NCBI GenBank assembly: GCA_035762175.1
Contig: DASTPP010000024.1
Span: 1-51,020 of the forward strand
DNA from: DASTPP01 sp035762175
Lineage (GTDB): Bacteria > Myxococcota_A > Polyangia > Polyangiales > Polyangiaceae
Reading direction: 5' to 3'
DNA length: 51,020 bases
In this document: positions 41,663 through 49,075 of the stretch, piece after piece
How the letters are laid out: each line of letters opens with the position of its first letter
How positions within the stretch are numbered: position 1 is the first letter of the stretch
Notes under the pieces: model-generated
Told to the model about the DNA's origin: nothing
The model's input: the letters and a program-made list of their open reading frames with translations, nothing else
Database searches by the model: none
Made by a program: the position numbers and the translations under genes

Positions 41663-41690
41663 CTTTCGCCCGGTCGACAGAGCTTTCGCC
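41663..41690 (-). promoter_or_regulatory. Paired GGCGAAAG motifs upstream of lon
   Basis: CTTTCGCC occurs at 41663-41670 and 41683-41690, exactly 20 bp apart and thus on the same helix face. On the minus strand this is GGCGAAAG twice, 21-48 bp before ATG 41642. GTCGA/TCGAC pieces lie between. It could be an operator or part of a stress promoter. Confidence 0.35.
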
Positions 41691-41789
41691 CCCCCCGCCC
41701 CGCGTTTCGCGCCGCAGAGGGCCCGACATCGGCCCCCCGCCCGCCCCGGGCCCCTCGCCCCGCCCCCCCGGCGGCCCCCGGGGCGGGGG

Positions 41790-41817
41790 TTGGCCCCGGG
41801 GCCGCGGCCGGTATAAA
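41790..41817 (+). promoter_or_regulatory. Sigma-70-like promoter of the lipoprotein gene, leaderless
   Basis: TTGGCC (41790-41795) and TATAAA (41812-41817) are 16 bp apart. TATAAA stands out in this GC-rich sequence. It ends only 8 bases before the GTG start at 41826, so transcription should begin at or within a few bases of the start codon. Confidence 0.6.
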
Positions 41818-41825
41818 CCCCCGCC

Positions 41826-42509
41826 GTGGTCAAGGCCGCCCCGCTCGCCCTCGCCTGCCTGAGCCTGCTCTCGGGCTGCGGCTCGTCGCTGCAGAACCCC
41901 CACGATACCCTGCGCGCCTACGCGAACGAGGTCGAAGACGGCGACGCCGAAGAGGCCTACGCCCTGCTCTCGACCGAGGCGAAGCGCAGCCTGTCGCTCG
42001 ACGCGTTCCGGCGCATGGTGCGCGACAACCCCGCCGAGGCGAAAGAGCTGGCGCGCGCGCTCGCCCGCCCCTCGAGCGACCCCATCGTCACCGCCACCGT
42101 GACGACGCCCCAGGGCGACGAGATCGTGCTCGTCTTCGAGGACGGCCGCTGGAAGCTCGACGCGAGCAGCGTCGACCTCTACGGCCAGGCGACCCCGCGC
42201 CAGGCCGTGCGCGGCTTCGTCCGGGCGCTCGAGCGGCGCCGCTACGACATCTTGCTGCGCTTCGTGCCCGACGCGAAGAAGGTGGGCGACGCGTCGCTGC
42301 CGCCGCTCGACGAGAAGCGGCTGCGCGAGTCGTGGGAGGGGCCGCAGAAAGATGACATGCAGCGCATCGCCCAGGGCCTGAAGGCCGCGCTCGCCGCCGC
42401 CGCGCCCATCGAAGAGACGTCCGACCATGCGTCGATGCCCTACGGGGCGCAAGGTACGCTGCAGCTCGTCCGCGAGCACGGCGTCTGGAAGATCGAGACG
42501 TTCAACTGA
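41826..42509 (+). CDS. Predicted lipoprotein, NTF2-like, function unknown
   Basis: The 227-residue product starts at GTG 41826. The signal MVKAAPLALACLSLLSG before Cys19 is a good lipobox. The mature protein has two similar halves: a first PHDTLRAYANEVEDGDAEEAYALL unit and a second TPRQAVRGFVRALERRRYDILLR unit, each followed by strands ending in LVFEDGRWKLD and LVREHGVWKIETF. This duplicated helix-plus-W-K pattern suggests NTF2/SnoaL-like (DUF4878-type) folds. No catalytic residues are evident. It is followed by hisB after 105 bp. Confidence 0.75.
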   Translation: MVKAAPLALACLSLLSGCGSSLQNPHDTLRAYANEVEDGDAEEAYALLSTEAKRSLSLDAFRRMVRDNPAEAKELARALARPSSDPIVTATVTTPQGDEIVLVFEDGRWKLDASSVDLYGQATPRQAVRGFVRALERRRYDILLRFVPDAKKVGDASLPPLDEKRLRESWEGPQKDDMQRIAQGLKAALAAAAPIEETSDHASMPYGAQGTLQLVREHGVWKIETFN

Positions 42510-42614
42510 GGCGCGCCCGCGGGGCGCCCGCGAGGCGATCGACCCCCCGGGGCGTGCGGCGGGGGCGCCGGGGGCCGCCGGCTCGTGCTAGGCTGCCGCG
42601 CCGCGGAGGGCCCC

Positions 42615-43217
42615 GTGCCGAACGAACGCCGTGCCACCATCGAGCGAACGACGAGCGAGACGCGCGTGCGGGTGAGCGTCGATCTCGAGGGCCGGGGGCG
42701 GGCCCAGATCAAGACGCCGCTGCCCTTCTTGACCCACATGCTGCACCAGATCGCCCGCCACGGCCTCTTCGACCTCGAGATCGAGGCCGAGGGCGACGTC
42801 GAGATCGACGGGCACCACACGACCGAAGACGTCGGCGTCGTGCTCGGGCAGGCCGTGGCGCGCGCGCTCGGCGACCGCAAGGGCATCGCGCGCTACGGCA
42901 GCGCCACCCTGCCGATGGACGAGGCGCTCGTCACCTGCGCGCTCGACCTCTCGGGCCGCCCCTTCTTCGTCTGGCGGGTGCCGCTGCCCAAGGCGACGCT
43001 CGGCTCGTTCGAGGTCGAGCTGACGCCGGTCTTCTTCGAGGCCTTCGCCCGCGCGGCGGGGGCGAACCTGCACCTGCGGCTGCACGAGGGCGAGAACCTG
43101 CACCACATCATCGAGATCTGCTTCAAGGCCTTCGCCCGCGCGCTCGGGGCGGCGACGCGGCTCGACCCGCGCGTCGCCGACGTGCCCTCGTCGAAGGGCA
43201 TGCTCGAGGGCCCGTGA
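42615..43217 (+). CDS. hisB: Imidazoleglycerol-phosphate dehydratase
   Basis: The 200-residue product starts at GTG 42615, chosen because CGGAGG precedes it by 5 bases. The GTG at 42585 would overlap a -10-like TGCTAGGCT. Family motifs: FLTHMLHQIARHGLFDLEIE, DGHHTTEDVGVVLGQA, RYGSATLPMDEAL, VFFEAFARAAGANLHLRL and ENLHHIIEICFKAFARAL. The two HHxxED-type clusters bind manganese. The enzyme dehydrates imidazoleglycerol phosphate in histidine synthesis. It is monofunctional, with no HisN phosphatase domain. It is coupled to hisH by a GTGA overlap. Confidence 0.95.
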   Translation: MPNERRATIERTTSETRVRVSVDLEGRGRAQIKTPLPFLTHMLHQIARHGLFDLEIEAEGDVEIDGHHTTEDVGVVLGQAVARALGDRKGIARYGSATLPMDEALVTCALDLSGRPFFVWRVPLPKATLGSFEVELTPVFFEAFARAAGANLHLRLHEGENLHHIIEICFKAFARALGAATRLDPRVADVPSSKGMLEGP

Positions 43218-43876
43218 GCGCGCCGCTCTCGGTCGTGGTCGTCGATCTGGGCGTCGGCAACCTGCGCTCGGTCGAGCGCTCGCTCGGGCTCGCGGCCGAG
43301 CGCCGGGGGCTCGCGGCGCGGGTGCGGGTGAGCGCCGAGCCGTCCGAGGTCGCGCGCGCGGGGCGCGTCGTGGTGCCGGGGCAGGGCGCCTTCCGCGACG
43401 CGAGCCGGGCGCTCGCGGGCGGGCTGGGCGAGGCGCTGCGCGAGGCGCTCGCGCGGGGCGTGCCCTACCTCGGCATCTGCCTCGGGCTGCAGGTGCTGCT
43501 CGAGGGCAGCGACGAGGCGCCGGGCGAGCCGGGGCTCGGCGTCTTCGGGGGGCGCGTCGTGCGCCTTCAGCCCTCGGCCGAGGGCGGCGAGCGGGCCAAG
43601 GTGCCGCACATGGGCTGGAACGCGCTCGAGCTCGGCGCCTCGGCGCCCGCCGCGCTCGCCGAGGCGGCGTCGGCGTCGCCCTGGTTTTACTTCACGCACT
43701 CGTTCCACGCCGCGCCGAGCGACCCCTCGCTCGTCGTCGCGCGCGTGACGCACGGGGGCGCGGGCCCGGTGAACGCGGCGCTCGCGCGGGGCAACGTGCT
43801 CGCGACGCAATTTCACCCCGAGAAGAGCCAGGGCGCGGGGCTCGCGCTGCTCGGCGCCTTCCTCGCGGGGGCTTGA
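43214..43876 (+). CDS. hisH: Imidazole glycerol phosphate synthase glutaminase subunit
   Basis: The 220-residue product starts at GTG 43214, overlapping hisB. The class I glutamine amidotransferase triad is visible: Cys in YLGICLGLQVLLEGSDE, His and Glu in ATQFHPEKSQGAG. VVDLGVGNLRSVERSL at the start and VVPGQGAFRDA are typical of HisH. It feeds ammonia to HisF, which is not in the window. Gene hisA follows after a small lipoprotein gene. Confidence 0.95.
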   Translation: MSAPLSVVVVDLGVGNLRSVERSLGLAAERRGLAARVRVSAEPSEVARAGRVVVPGQGAFRDASRALAGGLGEALREALARGVPYLGICLGLQVLLEGSDEAPGEPGLGVFGGRVVRLQPSAEGGERAKVPHMGWNALELGASAPAALAEAASASPWFYFTHSFHAAPSDPSLVVARVTHGGAGPVNAALARGNVLATQFHPEKSQGAGLALLGAFLAGA

Positions 43877-43954
43877 GCTCGGGGGCGCCGATCGAAGCGC
43901 CTTTCGAGCGGCCGAAAAGGCTAGCCGCGCCGGGGTGGGGGGGGGTAAAAGTAG

Positions 43955-43973
43955 AGGTCGCGTTCGACCTTTT
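43955..43973 (+). terminator. Small intrinsic-terminator-like hairpin downstream of hisH
   Basis: AGGTCG-CGTT-CGACCT (43955-43970) is a perfect 6-bp stem with a 4-base loop, immediately followed by TTT to give four T in a row. It lies 78 bp after hisH and 17 bp before the lipoprotein start. It could terminate hisBH transcripts or attenuate the downstream genes. Confidence 0.4.
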
Positions 43974-43989
43974 GCCCCGAGGTTCGTGC

Positions 43990-44424
43990 ATGATGCTGCG
44001 CCGCGTCGCCCTCCTTCTGCCCTCGTTGCTCTTGTGCTTCGGGTGTGAACCTGGCGCCAAGGTAGACGAGTGCAACATGGTGGTCGACACGGTCAGCTCG
44101 GGCCGCGAACGCATCGAGGCGATGGTGCGCCACGCGCTCGGGGCCGAAGGCGAGGCGCCGGCGGCCCTGCACCGCACGGCCGAGGTGTACGGCGAGCTGG
44201 CGGGGGCGCTCGGGCGCCTGCCCTTGCGCGACGGCGAGCTCAAAGGGGCGGTCGGCGAGTTCCGGGCGACGCTCGAGCGGCTCTCGCGCCACGGGCACGA
44301 GGCGGCCGAGGCGTGGTCGCAGGCCGACGCGAAGCGCGCGGCCGACGCGCTCGCGCACTTCGACCGCGACGAGCTCGCCGTCAACGATCGCGTGCGCGTC
44401 GTCAACTACGTCTGCCAGCGCTGA
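43990..44424 (+). CDS. Small predicted lipoprotein between hisH and hisA
   Basis: The 144-residue product starts at ATG 43990 (a second ATG follows). Signal MMLRRVALLLPSLLLCFG precedes the lipobox Cys, followed by EPGAKVDECNMVVDTV. The rest is almost all alpha-helical (RERIEAMVRHALGAEGEAPA, FRATLERLSRHGHEAAEAWS) and ends in VNYVCQR. The Cys near each end may pair. I recognise no family. Position between histidine genes is probably incidental. A run of nine G (43937-43945) lies upstream near TAAAAG, which could be part of its promoter. Confidence 0.65.
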   Translation: MMLRRVALLLPSLLLCFGCEPGAKVDECNMVVDTVSSGRERIEAMVRHALGAEGEAPAALHRTAEVYGELAGALGRLPLRDGELKGAVGEFRATLERLSRHGHEAAEAWSQADAKRAADALAHFDRDELAVNDRVRVVNYVCQR

Positions 44425-44501
44425 GCGCGGCCCACCCCCGCGGGGCGCCGGCGAGCGGTCGGCCCTGGCCGGCGGCGGGCGGGCGTGCGAGAACGCGCCC
44501 C

Positions 44502-45611
44502 ATGCAGCTCTGGCCGGCGATCGACCTTTTGAACGGCTCGGCGGTGCGCCTCGAGCGCGGGCGCTTCGACCGCGTGACGGTGTACGATGCCGACCCGCCG
44601 GCCATCGCGGCGCGCTGGCGGGGGCGCACGCCGCGGCTGCACGTGGTCGATCTCGAGGGGGCGCGCGCGGGGCGGCCGGCGCAGGCCGAGGCGGTGCGGG
44701 CGATCGCGCGGGCCTTCGGTCCGGGGCTGCAGGTGGGCGGGGGCGTGCGCGACGCGGAGGCGGCGGCGCTCTACTTCGAGGCGGGCGCGGCGCGCGTCGT
44801 GCTGGGCTCGGCCGCGCTCGCGTCGCCCGAGCTCGTGCGCGCGCTCTGCCGCGAGCGCCCCGGGCGCGTGGTGCTCGCGGTCGACGCCAAGGGGGGCTTC
44901 GTCGCGACCGAGGGCTGGCAGAAGGTCTCGTCGCGGCGGGCGCTCGATCTGGTGCGCGAGTTCGAGGGCTCGGCGCTCGCGGCGGTGCTCTACACCGACG
45001 TCGAGCGCGACGGCACGCGGGTCGGGCCGAACGTGGCCGAGACGGCGCGGCTCGCGCGCGAGGGCGGCGTGCCGGTCTTGGCGAGCGGCGGGGTGGGCGC
45101 GCTCGAGCACCTGCGCGAGCTCGCCGCGTGCCCGGGCGTGGCGGGCGCGGTGGTGGGGCGGGCCCTTTACGAGGGCGACTTCACGCTCGAAGAGGCCCGG
45201 CTCGCGGCGGGCGACGCCGAGGGCTTAGGGCGCTGCCCGGTCGGGTTGCGTACGCCGCCGGGCGCCCTGAACCCGCCTGGCCGCGCGCCCCGGGGCGCCG
45301 CCCGCCGGGCGCCTCACTTGTTCAAGATGTCGATGGCCTGCCCGAGCGCGTGCTGGGCGGCGACCATGACGGCCTCGCCGAGGGTCGGGTGCGGGTGCAC
45401 GGTGAGGGCGACGTCTTCGAGCACGGCGGCCATCTCGATGCTGAGCGCGCCCTCGCTGATCATGTCGGTCGCCGAGGGGCCGACGATGTGCCAGCCGAGA
45501 ATCTGGTGGGTCTTCTTGTCGGCGACGACCTTGACGAAGCCGTCGGTCTCGCGCACGGCCATGGCGCGGCCGCTGGCCGAGAAGGGCATCTTGCCGACGA
45601 GCGGCTCGTAG
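44502..45611 (+). CDS. hisA: ProFAR isomerase (HisA), with anomalous readthrough tail
   Basis: Starts at ATG 44502. The conserved enzyme is about 241 residues, matching the family: MQLWPAIDLLNGSAVRLERG, LHVVDLEGARAG, GLQVGGGVRDAEAAALYFEA, VVLGSAALASPELVRALC, VLAVDAKGGFVATEGWQKVS, LYTDVERDGTRVGPN and VLASGGVGALEHLREL. It isomerises N'-formimino-AICAR ribonucleotide in histidine synthesis. At the expected end the frame reads GGC TTA GGG (45222-45230) with TAG one base out of frame. The open frame then continues to 45611, antisense to the 3' end of lpdA. That tail is not HisA-like, so a one-base error or mutation at the stop is likely. No hisF follows. Confidence 0.92.
   Translation: MQLWPAIDLLNGSAVRLERGRFDRVTVYDADPPAIAARWRGRTPRLHVVDLEGARAGRPAQAEAVRAIARAFGPGLQVGGGVRDAEAAALYFEAGAARVVLGSAALASPELVRALCRERPGRVVLAVDAKGGFVATEGWQKVSSRRALDLVREFEGSALAAVLYTDVERDGTRVGPNVAETARLAREGGVPVLASGGVGALEHLRELAACPGVAGAVVGRALYEGDFTLEEARLAAGDAEGLGRCPVGLRTPPGALNPPGRAPRGAARRAPHLFKMSMACPSACWAATMTASPRVGCGCTVRATSSSTAAISMLSAPSLIMSVAEGPTMCQPRIWWVFLSATTLTKPSVSRTAMARPLAEKGILPTSGS
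45285..45298. terminator. Palindrome between hisA and lpdA
   Basis: GCGCCCCGGGGCGC is a perfect 14-bp palindrome in the short gap between the expected hisA end and the lpdA stop. A palindromic GGGCGCCC at 45270-45277 and a GCCGGGCGCC at 45307-45312 are nearby. It is a weak candidate for a shared 3'-end signal of convergent genes. Confidence 0.25.
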
Positions 45612-46723
45612 CCCTTCTCGCGGGCCTCGGCCTCGGTCAGGCCGACGGCGCCGATCTCGGGGTCGGTGAAGACGGCCGAGGTGATCGAGACCCAGTCTTT
45701 GGCCGCCTTGTGGCCGGCGATGACCTCGGCGGCGACCTCGCCCTCTTTGGTCGCCTTGTGCGCGAGCAGCGGGGCGCCCGAGACGTCGCCGACGGCGTAG
45801 ATCGAGGGCACGTTGGTGCGGCACTGCGCGTCGGTGGGGATGAACCCGCGCTGGTCGACCTTGACGCCGACCTTCTCGAGGCCGATGTCGCGCGAGTTGG
45901 GCTTCATGCCGACGGCGACGAGCAGCACGTCGCAGACGAAGGTCTCGGTCTTGCCGCCGACGTCGGCGCGCACGGCGAGGCTGCCGTCGGACTGGCGCTC
46001 GGCGCCGAGGGCCTTGGCGTTCTTGAAGATCTTGGCGCCGGTCTTGACGAGCCTCCGCTCGACGACGGTGGCGGCCTCGGGGTCGAGGCCGTTCAAGAGG
46101 TTCGGCAGGGCCTCGAGCACCGTCAGCTCGCTGCCGAGCTTCTGGTAGGCGGTGCCGAGCTCGAGCCCGATGATGCCGCCGCCGATGACGAGCAGCCGCT
46201 TGGGGATGTGCCGCAGGCTCACCGCCTCTTTGGCGCCGATGATCTGCTTGCCGTCGAAGGGGAAGGCGGGGAGCTGAATCGTCGACGAGCCGGTGGCCAC
46301 GACGATCGACTTGGCCTCGAGCAGCTCTTTCTTGCCCTCTTTCGTCTCGACCTCGACCTGGTGGGGCCCGACGAGGGTGCCGCGTCCGGCGAGCAGCTCG
46401 GCGCCGTTGGCGCGCAGGAGCATGCGCACGCCGCCGGTGAGCTTCTTGACGATGCCCTCCTTCCAGGTTTGAAGGGCGTTCGGGTCGACCTCGAGCCCCG
46501 TCATCTTGATGCCGATGTTGGCCCCGTGGCGCGCGTGCTCGTACTGGTGCGAGGCCGAGATGATGGCCTTCGAGGGGATGCAGCCCCAGTTCAAGCAGAC
46601 GCCGCCGACTTCGTCCATCTCGACGCAGACGACTTTTTGTTTGAGCTGCCCGAGCCGAATCGCCGCGGGGTACCCGCCGGGGCCGCCGCCCAGCACGATC
46701 GCATCGTAGGTCTTTGCCATCAT
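45314..46723 (-). CDS. lpdA: Dihydrolipoyl dehydrogenase (E3)
   Basis: The 469-residue product starts at ATG 46723 or the next ATG, after AAGGGTGA. FAD-binding YDAIVLGGGPGGYPAAIRLG and the redox disulfide GGVCLNWGCIPSKA are at the N-terminus. NAD-binding RLLVIGGGIIGLELGTAYQK follows, then IYAVGDVSGAPLLAHKA and the C-terminal interface motif VALTVHPHPTLGEAV with the catalytic His-Glu. It reoxidises lipoyl groups of 2-oxoacid dehydrogenase complexes. It lies 19 bp downstream of the E1 alpha gene. E1 beta and E2 are not in the window. Confidence 0.96.
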   Translation of the reverse strand: MMAKTYDAIVLGGGPGGYPAAIRLGQLKQKVVCVEMDEVGGVCLNWGCIPSKAIISASHQYEHARHGANIGIKMTGLEVDPNALQTWKEGIVKKLTGGVRMLLRANGAELLAGRGTLVGPHQVEVETKEGKKELLEAKSIVVATGSSTIQLPAFPFDGKQIIGAKEAVSLRHIPKRLLVIGGGIIGLELGTAYQKLGSELTVLEALPNLLNGLDPEAATVVERRLVKTGAKIFKNAKALGAERQSDGSLAVRADVGGKTETFVCDVLLVAVGMKPNSRDIGLEKVGVKVDQRGFIPTDAQCRTNVPSIYAVGDVSGAPLLAHKATKEGEVAAEVIAGHKAAKDWVSITSAVFTDPEIGAVGLTEAEAREKGYEPLVGKMPFSASGRAMAVRETDGFVKVVADKKTHQILGWHIVGPSATDMISEGALSIEMAAVLEDVALTVHPHPTLGEAVMVAAQHALGQAIDILNK

Positions 46724-46742
46724 TTCACCCTTGGGGCCGGGC

Positions 46743-47996
46743 TTATGCCGCAGCTCGGCCCTCGACGGAAGGGGCGCGGCCGACGGGGCCGCCCGGCCGG
46801 GAGTGTGGGGCCGGCCCGGCCGGCGGAAAAGGGGGGCGCGGCGGCCCCCCCCGGGCCGCGCCGGGGGCCGGGGGGGCGGCTAACTTGGGCCCGTGGCGGG
46901 GCGCGGGCGGCAGGCGCAGGAGCTCGTCGCGCTGCTCGCGCAGGTGCCAGGGCGGCGCGGCGTAGACGTCGTCGAAGAGCGTCTCGCGCGCGGGGGGCGG
47001 GGCGGCCTCGGCGACCTCGATGGCGCGGGCGATCGCGGCGTCGAGCTCGGCGACGAGGGCCCGCTCGTCGGCCTCGGTGAAGAGCCCGGCCCGCTCGAGG
47101 TAGCGGCGCAGCCGGGGCAGCGGGTCGCGCCGCCGCCAGGCCTCGACCTCGGCGTCGCTGCGGTAGCGGGTCGGGTCGTCGCTGCTCGAGTGGGGGCCGA
47201 GCCGGTAGGTGACGCACTCGACGAAGGAGGGCCCGAGGCCCCCGCGCGCCCGGGCGAGCGCCCCGGCGACGGCGGCGTGCACGGCGAACGCGTCGTTGCC
47301 GTCGACGCGCTCGCCCCGCATGCCGTAGGCGCGCGCCTTGACGGCGAGGGTCTCGCTCGCAGTCTGGCGGGAGACCGGCACGCTGATCGACCAGTGGTTG
47401 TTCTGGCAGACGAAGACGACGGGCGCCCGGAAGACGGCGGCGAAGTTCATCGCGTGGTGGAAGTCGGCCGCGCTCGTCGCCCCGTCGCCGAGGAAGGCGA
47501 CGACCGCGACGGGGTCGCGCCGCAGCTTGGCCGCCCAGGCCGCGCCCACCGCCTGCGGCAGCTGGGTGCCGATGCAGCTCGACCAGGCCACCTGGCGCAC
47601 CTCGCGCGCGCTCATGTGCGAGGGCATCTGGCGGCCCTTGAGCACGTCGAGGGCGTTGCCGAACACCTGCGCGACGTAGCGCTCGAGCGGGAAGCCCCGC
47701 GCGAGCATGACGGCGCCCTCGCGCAGCGCGGGGAAGACCCAGTCGCCCGCCCCGAGGGCGAGCGCGGTCGCGACGGGCGGGGCCTCTTGGCCGGTGCACG
47801 AGCCGTAGAAGCCGACGCGCCCCTGCCGCTGCAGCACGAGCATGCGCTCGTCGAGCAGGCGCACGCGCTTCATCTCGCGGTACATCGCCCGCGCGAGCGG
47901 GCCCGGGGGCGCCGCGGCCCCCTCGACGAGCCCGCCCTCGTCGTCGAGCGCCCGCGCGCACTCGCCCGGCGCGCCCCCGTCGGCCCGCGGCGTCAC
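46743..47996 (-). CDS. Thiamine diphosphate-dependent 2-oxoacid dehydrogenase E1 component, alpha subunit
   Basis: The 417-residue product starts at GTG 47996, overlapping the HEAT-gene stop as GTGA. The catalytic core has FYGSCTGQEAPPVATALALG, VFPALREGAVMLARGF, GRQMPSHMSAREVRQVAWSS, ThDP motif FLGDGATSAADFHHAMNFAA followed by VFVCQNNHWSISVPVSRQT, and a phosphorylation-loop-like YRLGPHSSSDDPTRYRSD. These features are closer to branched-chain 2-oxoacid (BkdA/PdhA) subunits than to AceE. A Pro-rich tail of ~45 residues is unusual. Acetoin, pyruvate or branched-chain substrates cannot be told apart without the rest of the complex. Confidence 0.9.
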   Translation of the reverse strand: MTPRADGGAPGECARALDDEGGLVEGAAAPPGPLARAMYREMKRVRLLDERMLVLQRQGRVGFYGSCTGQEAPPVATALALGAGDWVFPALREGAVMLARGFPLERYVAQVFGNALDVLKGRQMPSHMSAREVRQVAWSSCIGTQLPQAVGAAWAAKLRRDPVAVVAFLGDGATSAADFHHAMNFAAVFRAPVVFVCQNNHWSISVPVSRQTASETLAVKARAYGMRGERVDGNDAFAVHAAVAGALARARGGLGPSFVECVTYRLGPHSSSDDPTRYRSDAEVEAWRRRDPLPRLRRYLERAGLFTEADERALVAELDAAIARAIEVAEAAPPPARETLFDDVYAAPPWHLREQRDELLRLPPAPRHGPKLAAPPAPGAARGGPPRPPFPPAGPAPHSRPGGPVGRAPSVEGRAAA

Positions 47997-49030
47997 GCGC
48001 CCTCGGCCCCCCCGATGCGCGCGAGCGCCTCGGCCACCGCCTCGGGGTCGGCGACTTCGGGGCGCCCCGCCATCGCCTGAAGCGCCTCGCGCGCCTCGCC
48101 GAGCCGCGCCCGCCCGGCGGCGACGACGGCGCGGTGGCGGCGCTCGCGCGACCACGAGCCGAGGTCGCGCACGATCTCGCCGCGCGCCCGCGCGTGGCCG
48201 AGCAGGGCGAGGCTGGTGCGGGCCACGAGCGGGAAGCGCTCGCGGAAGAAGCGCCCGGCGCCGAAGGCCCGCTGCTCGAGCGCGGGGGTCGCCTCGCGCA
48301 GCCCGAGCGCGCCGGCCGCCTCGACCGCCGCCGCCTCGTCGTCGGGGTCGGACAGGCCGAGGCGCCCGCCCACGACCTCGAGCAAGGTGGGGGCGCCCTC
48401 GGCGTCGCCCGCCCGCGCGAGCAAGAGCGCCGCGGCCGCCCGCACGTCGGCCGACTCGTCGTCGAGCCGCGCCCGCGCCGCCGCCGCCACGGCCGCGGGC
48501 AGCGACGCCGGCGGCGAGCCGCTCGGGCCCGCCAGCCGCTCTTCGAGCACGCGCAGGGCGATGTGGCGCACGTGCGGGTCGCCGTCGCCGGTCGCGGCGA
48601 CGAGCAGCGCCTCGGCCTCGGCCGCGTCGACGAGGCGCGGCAGCGCGACCGCCGCCTGGAAGCGCACGTCGGGCGGCCCCTCGCGCAGCGCCCGCCGCAG
48701 CCGCCCGGCCGCGCGCCCGTCGCCGATCGCCCCGAGCGCCTCGACGGCCGCCTGCCGCACGAGCGCGTCGCCGTCGTCGACGAGCGTCAAGAGGCGCGCG
48801 AGCGCCGACGCCTCGCCGAGCTCGCCGAGCGCCGCCGCCGCCCTCGCCCGCACCTCGGGCGCGTCGTCCGCGAGCGCCGAGGCGAGCGCCGCGCTCACCT
48901 GCGGCCGGTCGCCCGGCTCGCGGTAGCGCGCGAGGTCGACGACGGCCGAGGCGCGCACGCGCGGCAGCCGCTCGCCGAGATCGCGCAGCGCGGCCTCGAG
49001 CGTACGGGGCAGGGAGGGCACCGACCACAT
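47993..49030 (-). CDS. HEAT-repeat protein
   Basis: The 345-residue product starts at ATG 49030. It consists of HEAT/PBS-lyase-type helical repeats with the usual VRxxAxxAL spacing: DDAPEVRARAAAALGELGEA, DGDALVRQAAVEALGAIGDG, GPPDVRFQAAVALPRLVDAA, DGDPHVRHIALRVLEERLAG and DESADVRAAAALLLARAGDA. It is soluble, with no signal peptide. Such solenoids are protein-interaction scaffolds; the partner is unknown. It is translationally coupled to the E1 alpha gene downstream and lies 45 bp after a permease gene. Confidence 0.85.
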   Translation of the reverse strand: MWSVPSLPRTLEAALRDLGERLPRVRASAVVDLARYREPGDRPQVSAALASALADDAPEVRARAAAALGELGEASALARLLTLVDDGDALVRQAAVEALGAIGDGRAAGRLRRALREGPPDVRFQAAVALPRLVDAAEAEALLVAATGDGDPHVRHIALRVLEERLAGPSGSPPASLPAAVAAAARARLDDESADVRAAAALLLARAGDAEGAPTLLEVVGGRLGLSDPDDEAAAVEAAGALGLREATPALEQRAFGAGRFFRERFPLVARTSLALLGHARARGEIVRDLGSWSRERRHRAVVAAGRARLGEAREALQAMAGRPEVADPEAVAEALARIGGAEGA

Positions 49031-49075
49031 GGCGCCGCGAGCCTAGCGCGCTTTGCCCGAGAGTTGAGGCCAAAT

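Noticed and set aside
45231..45611. C-terminal extension of HisA as a functional domain
   Set aside because: It is the antisense translation of the lpdA 3' end, and HisA is complete without it.
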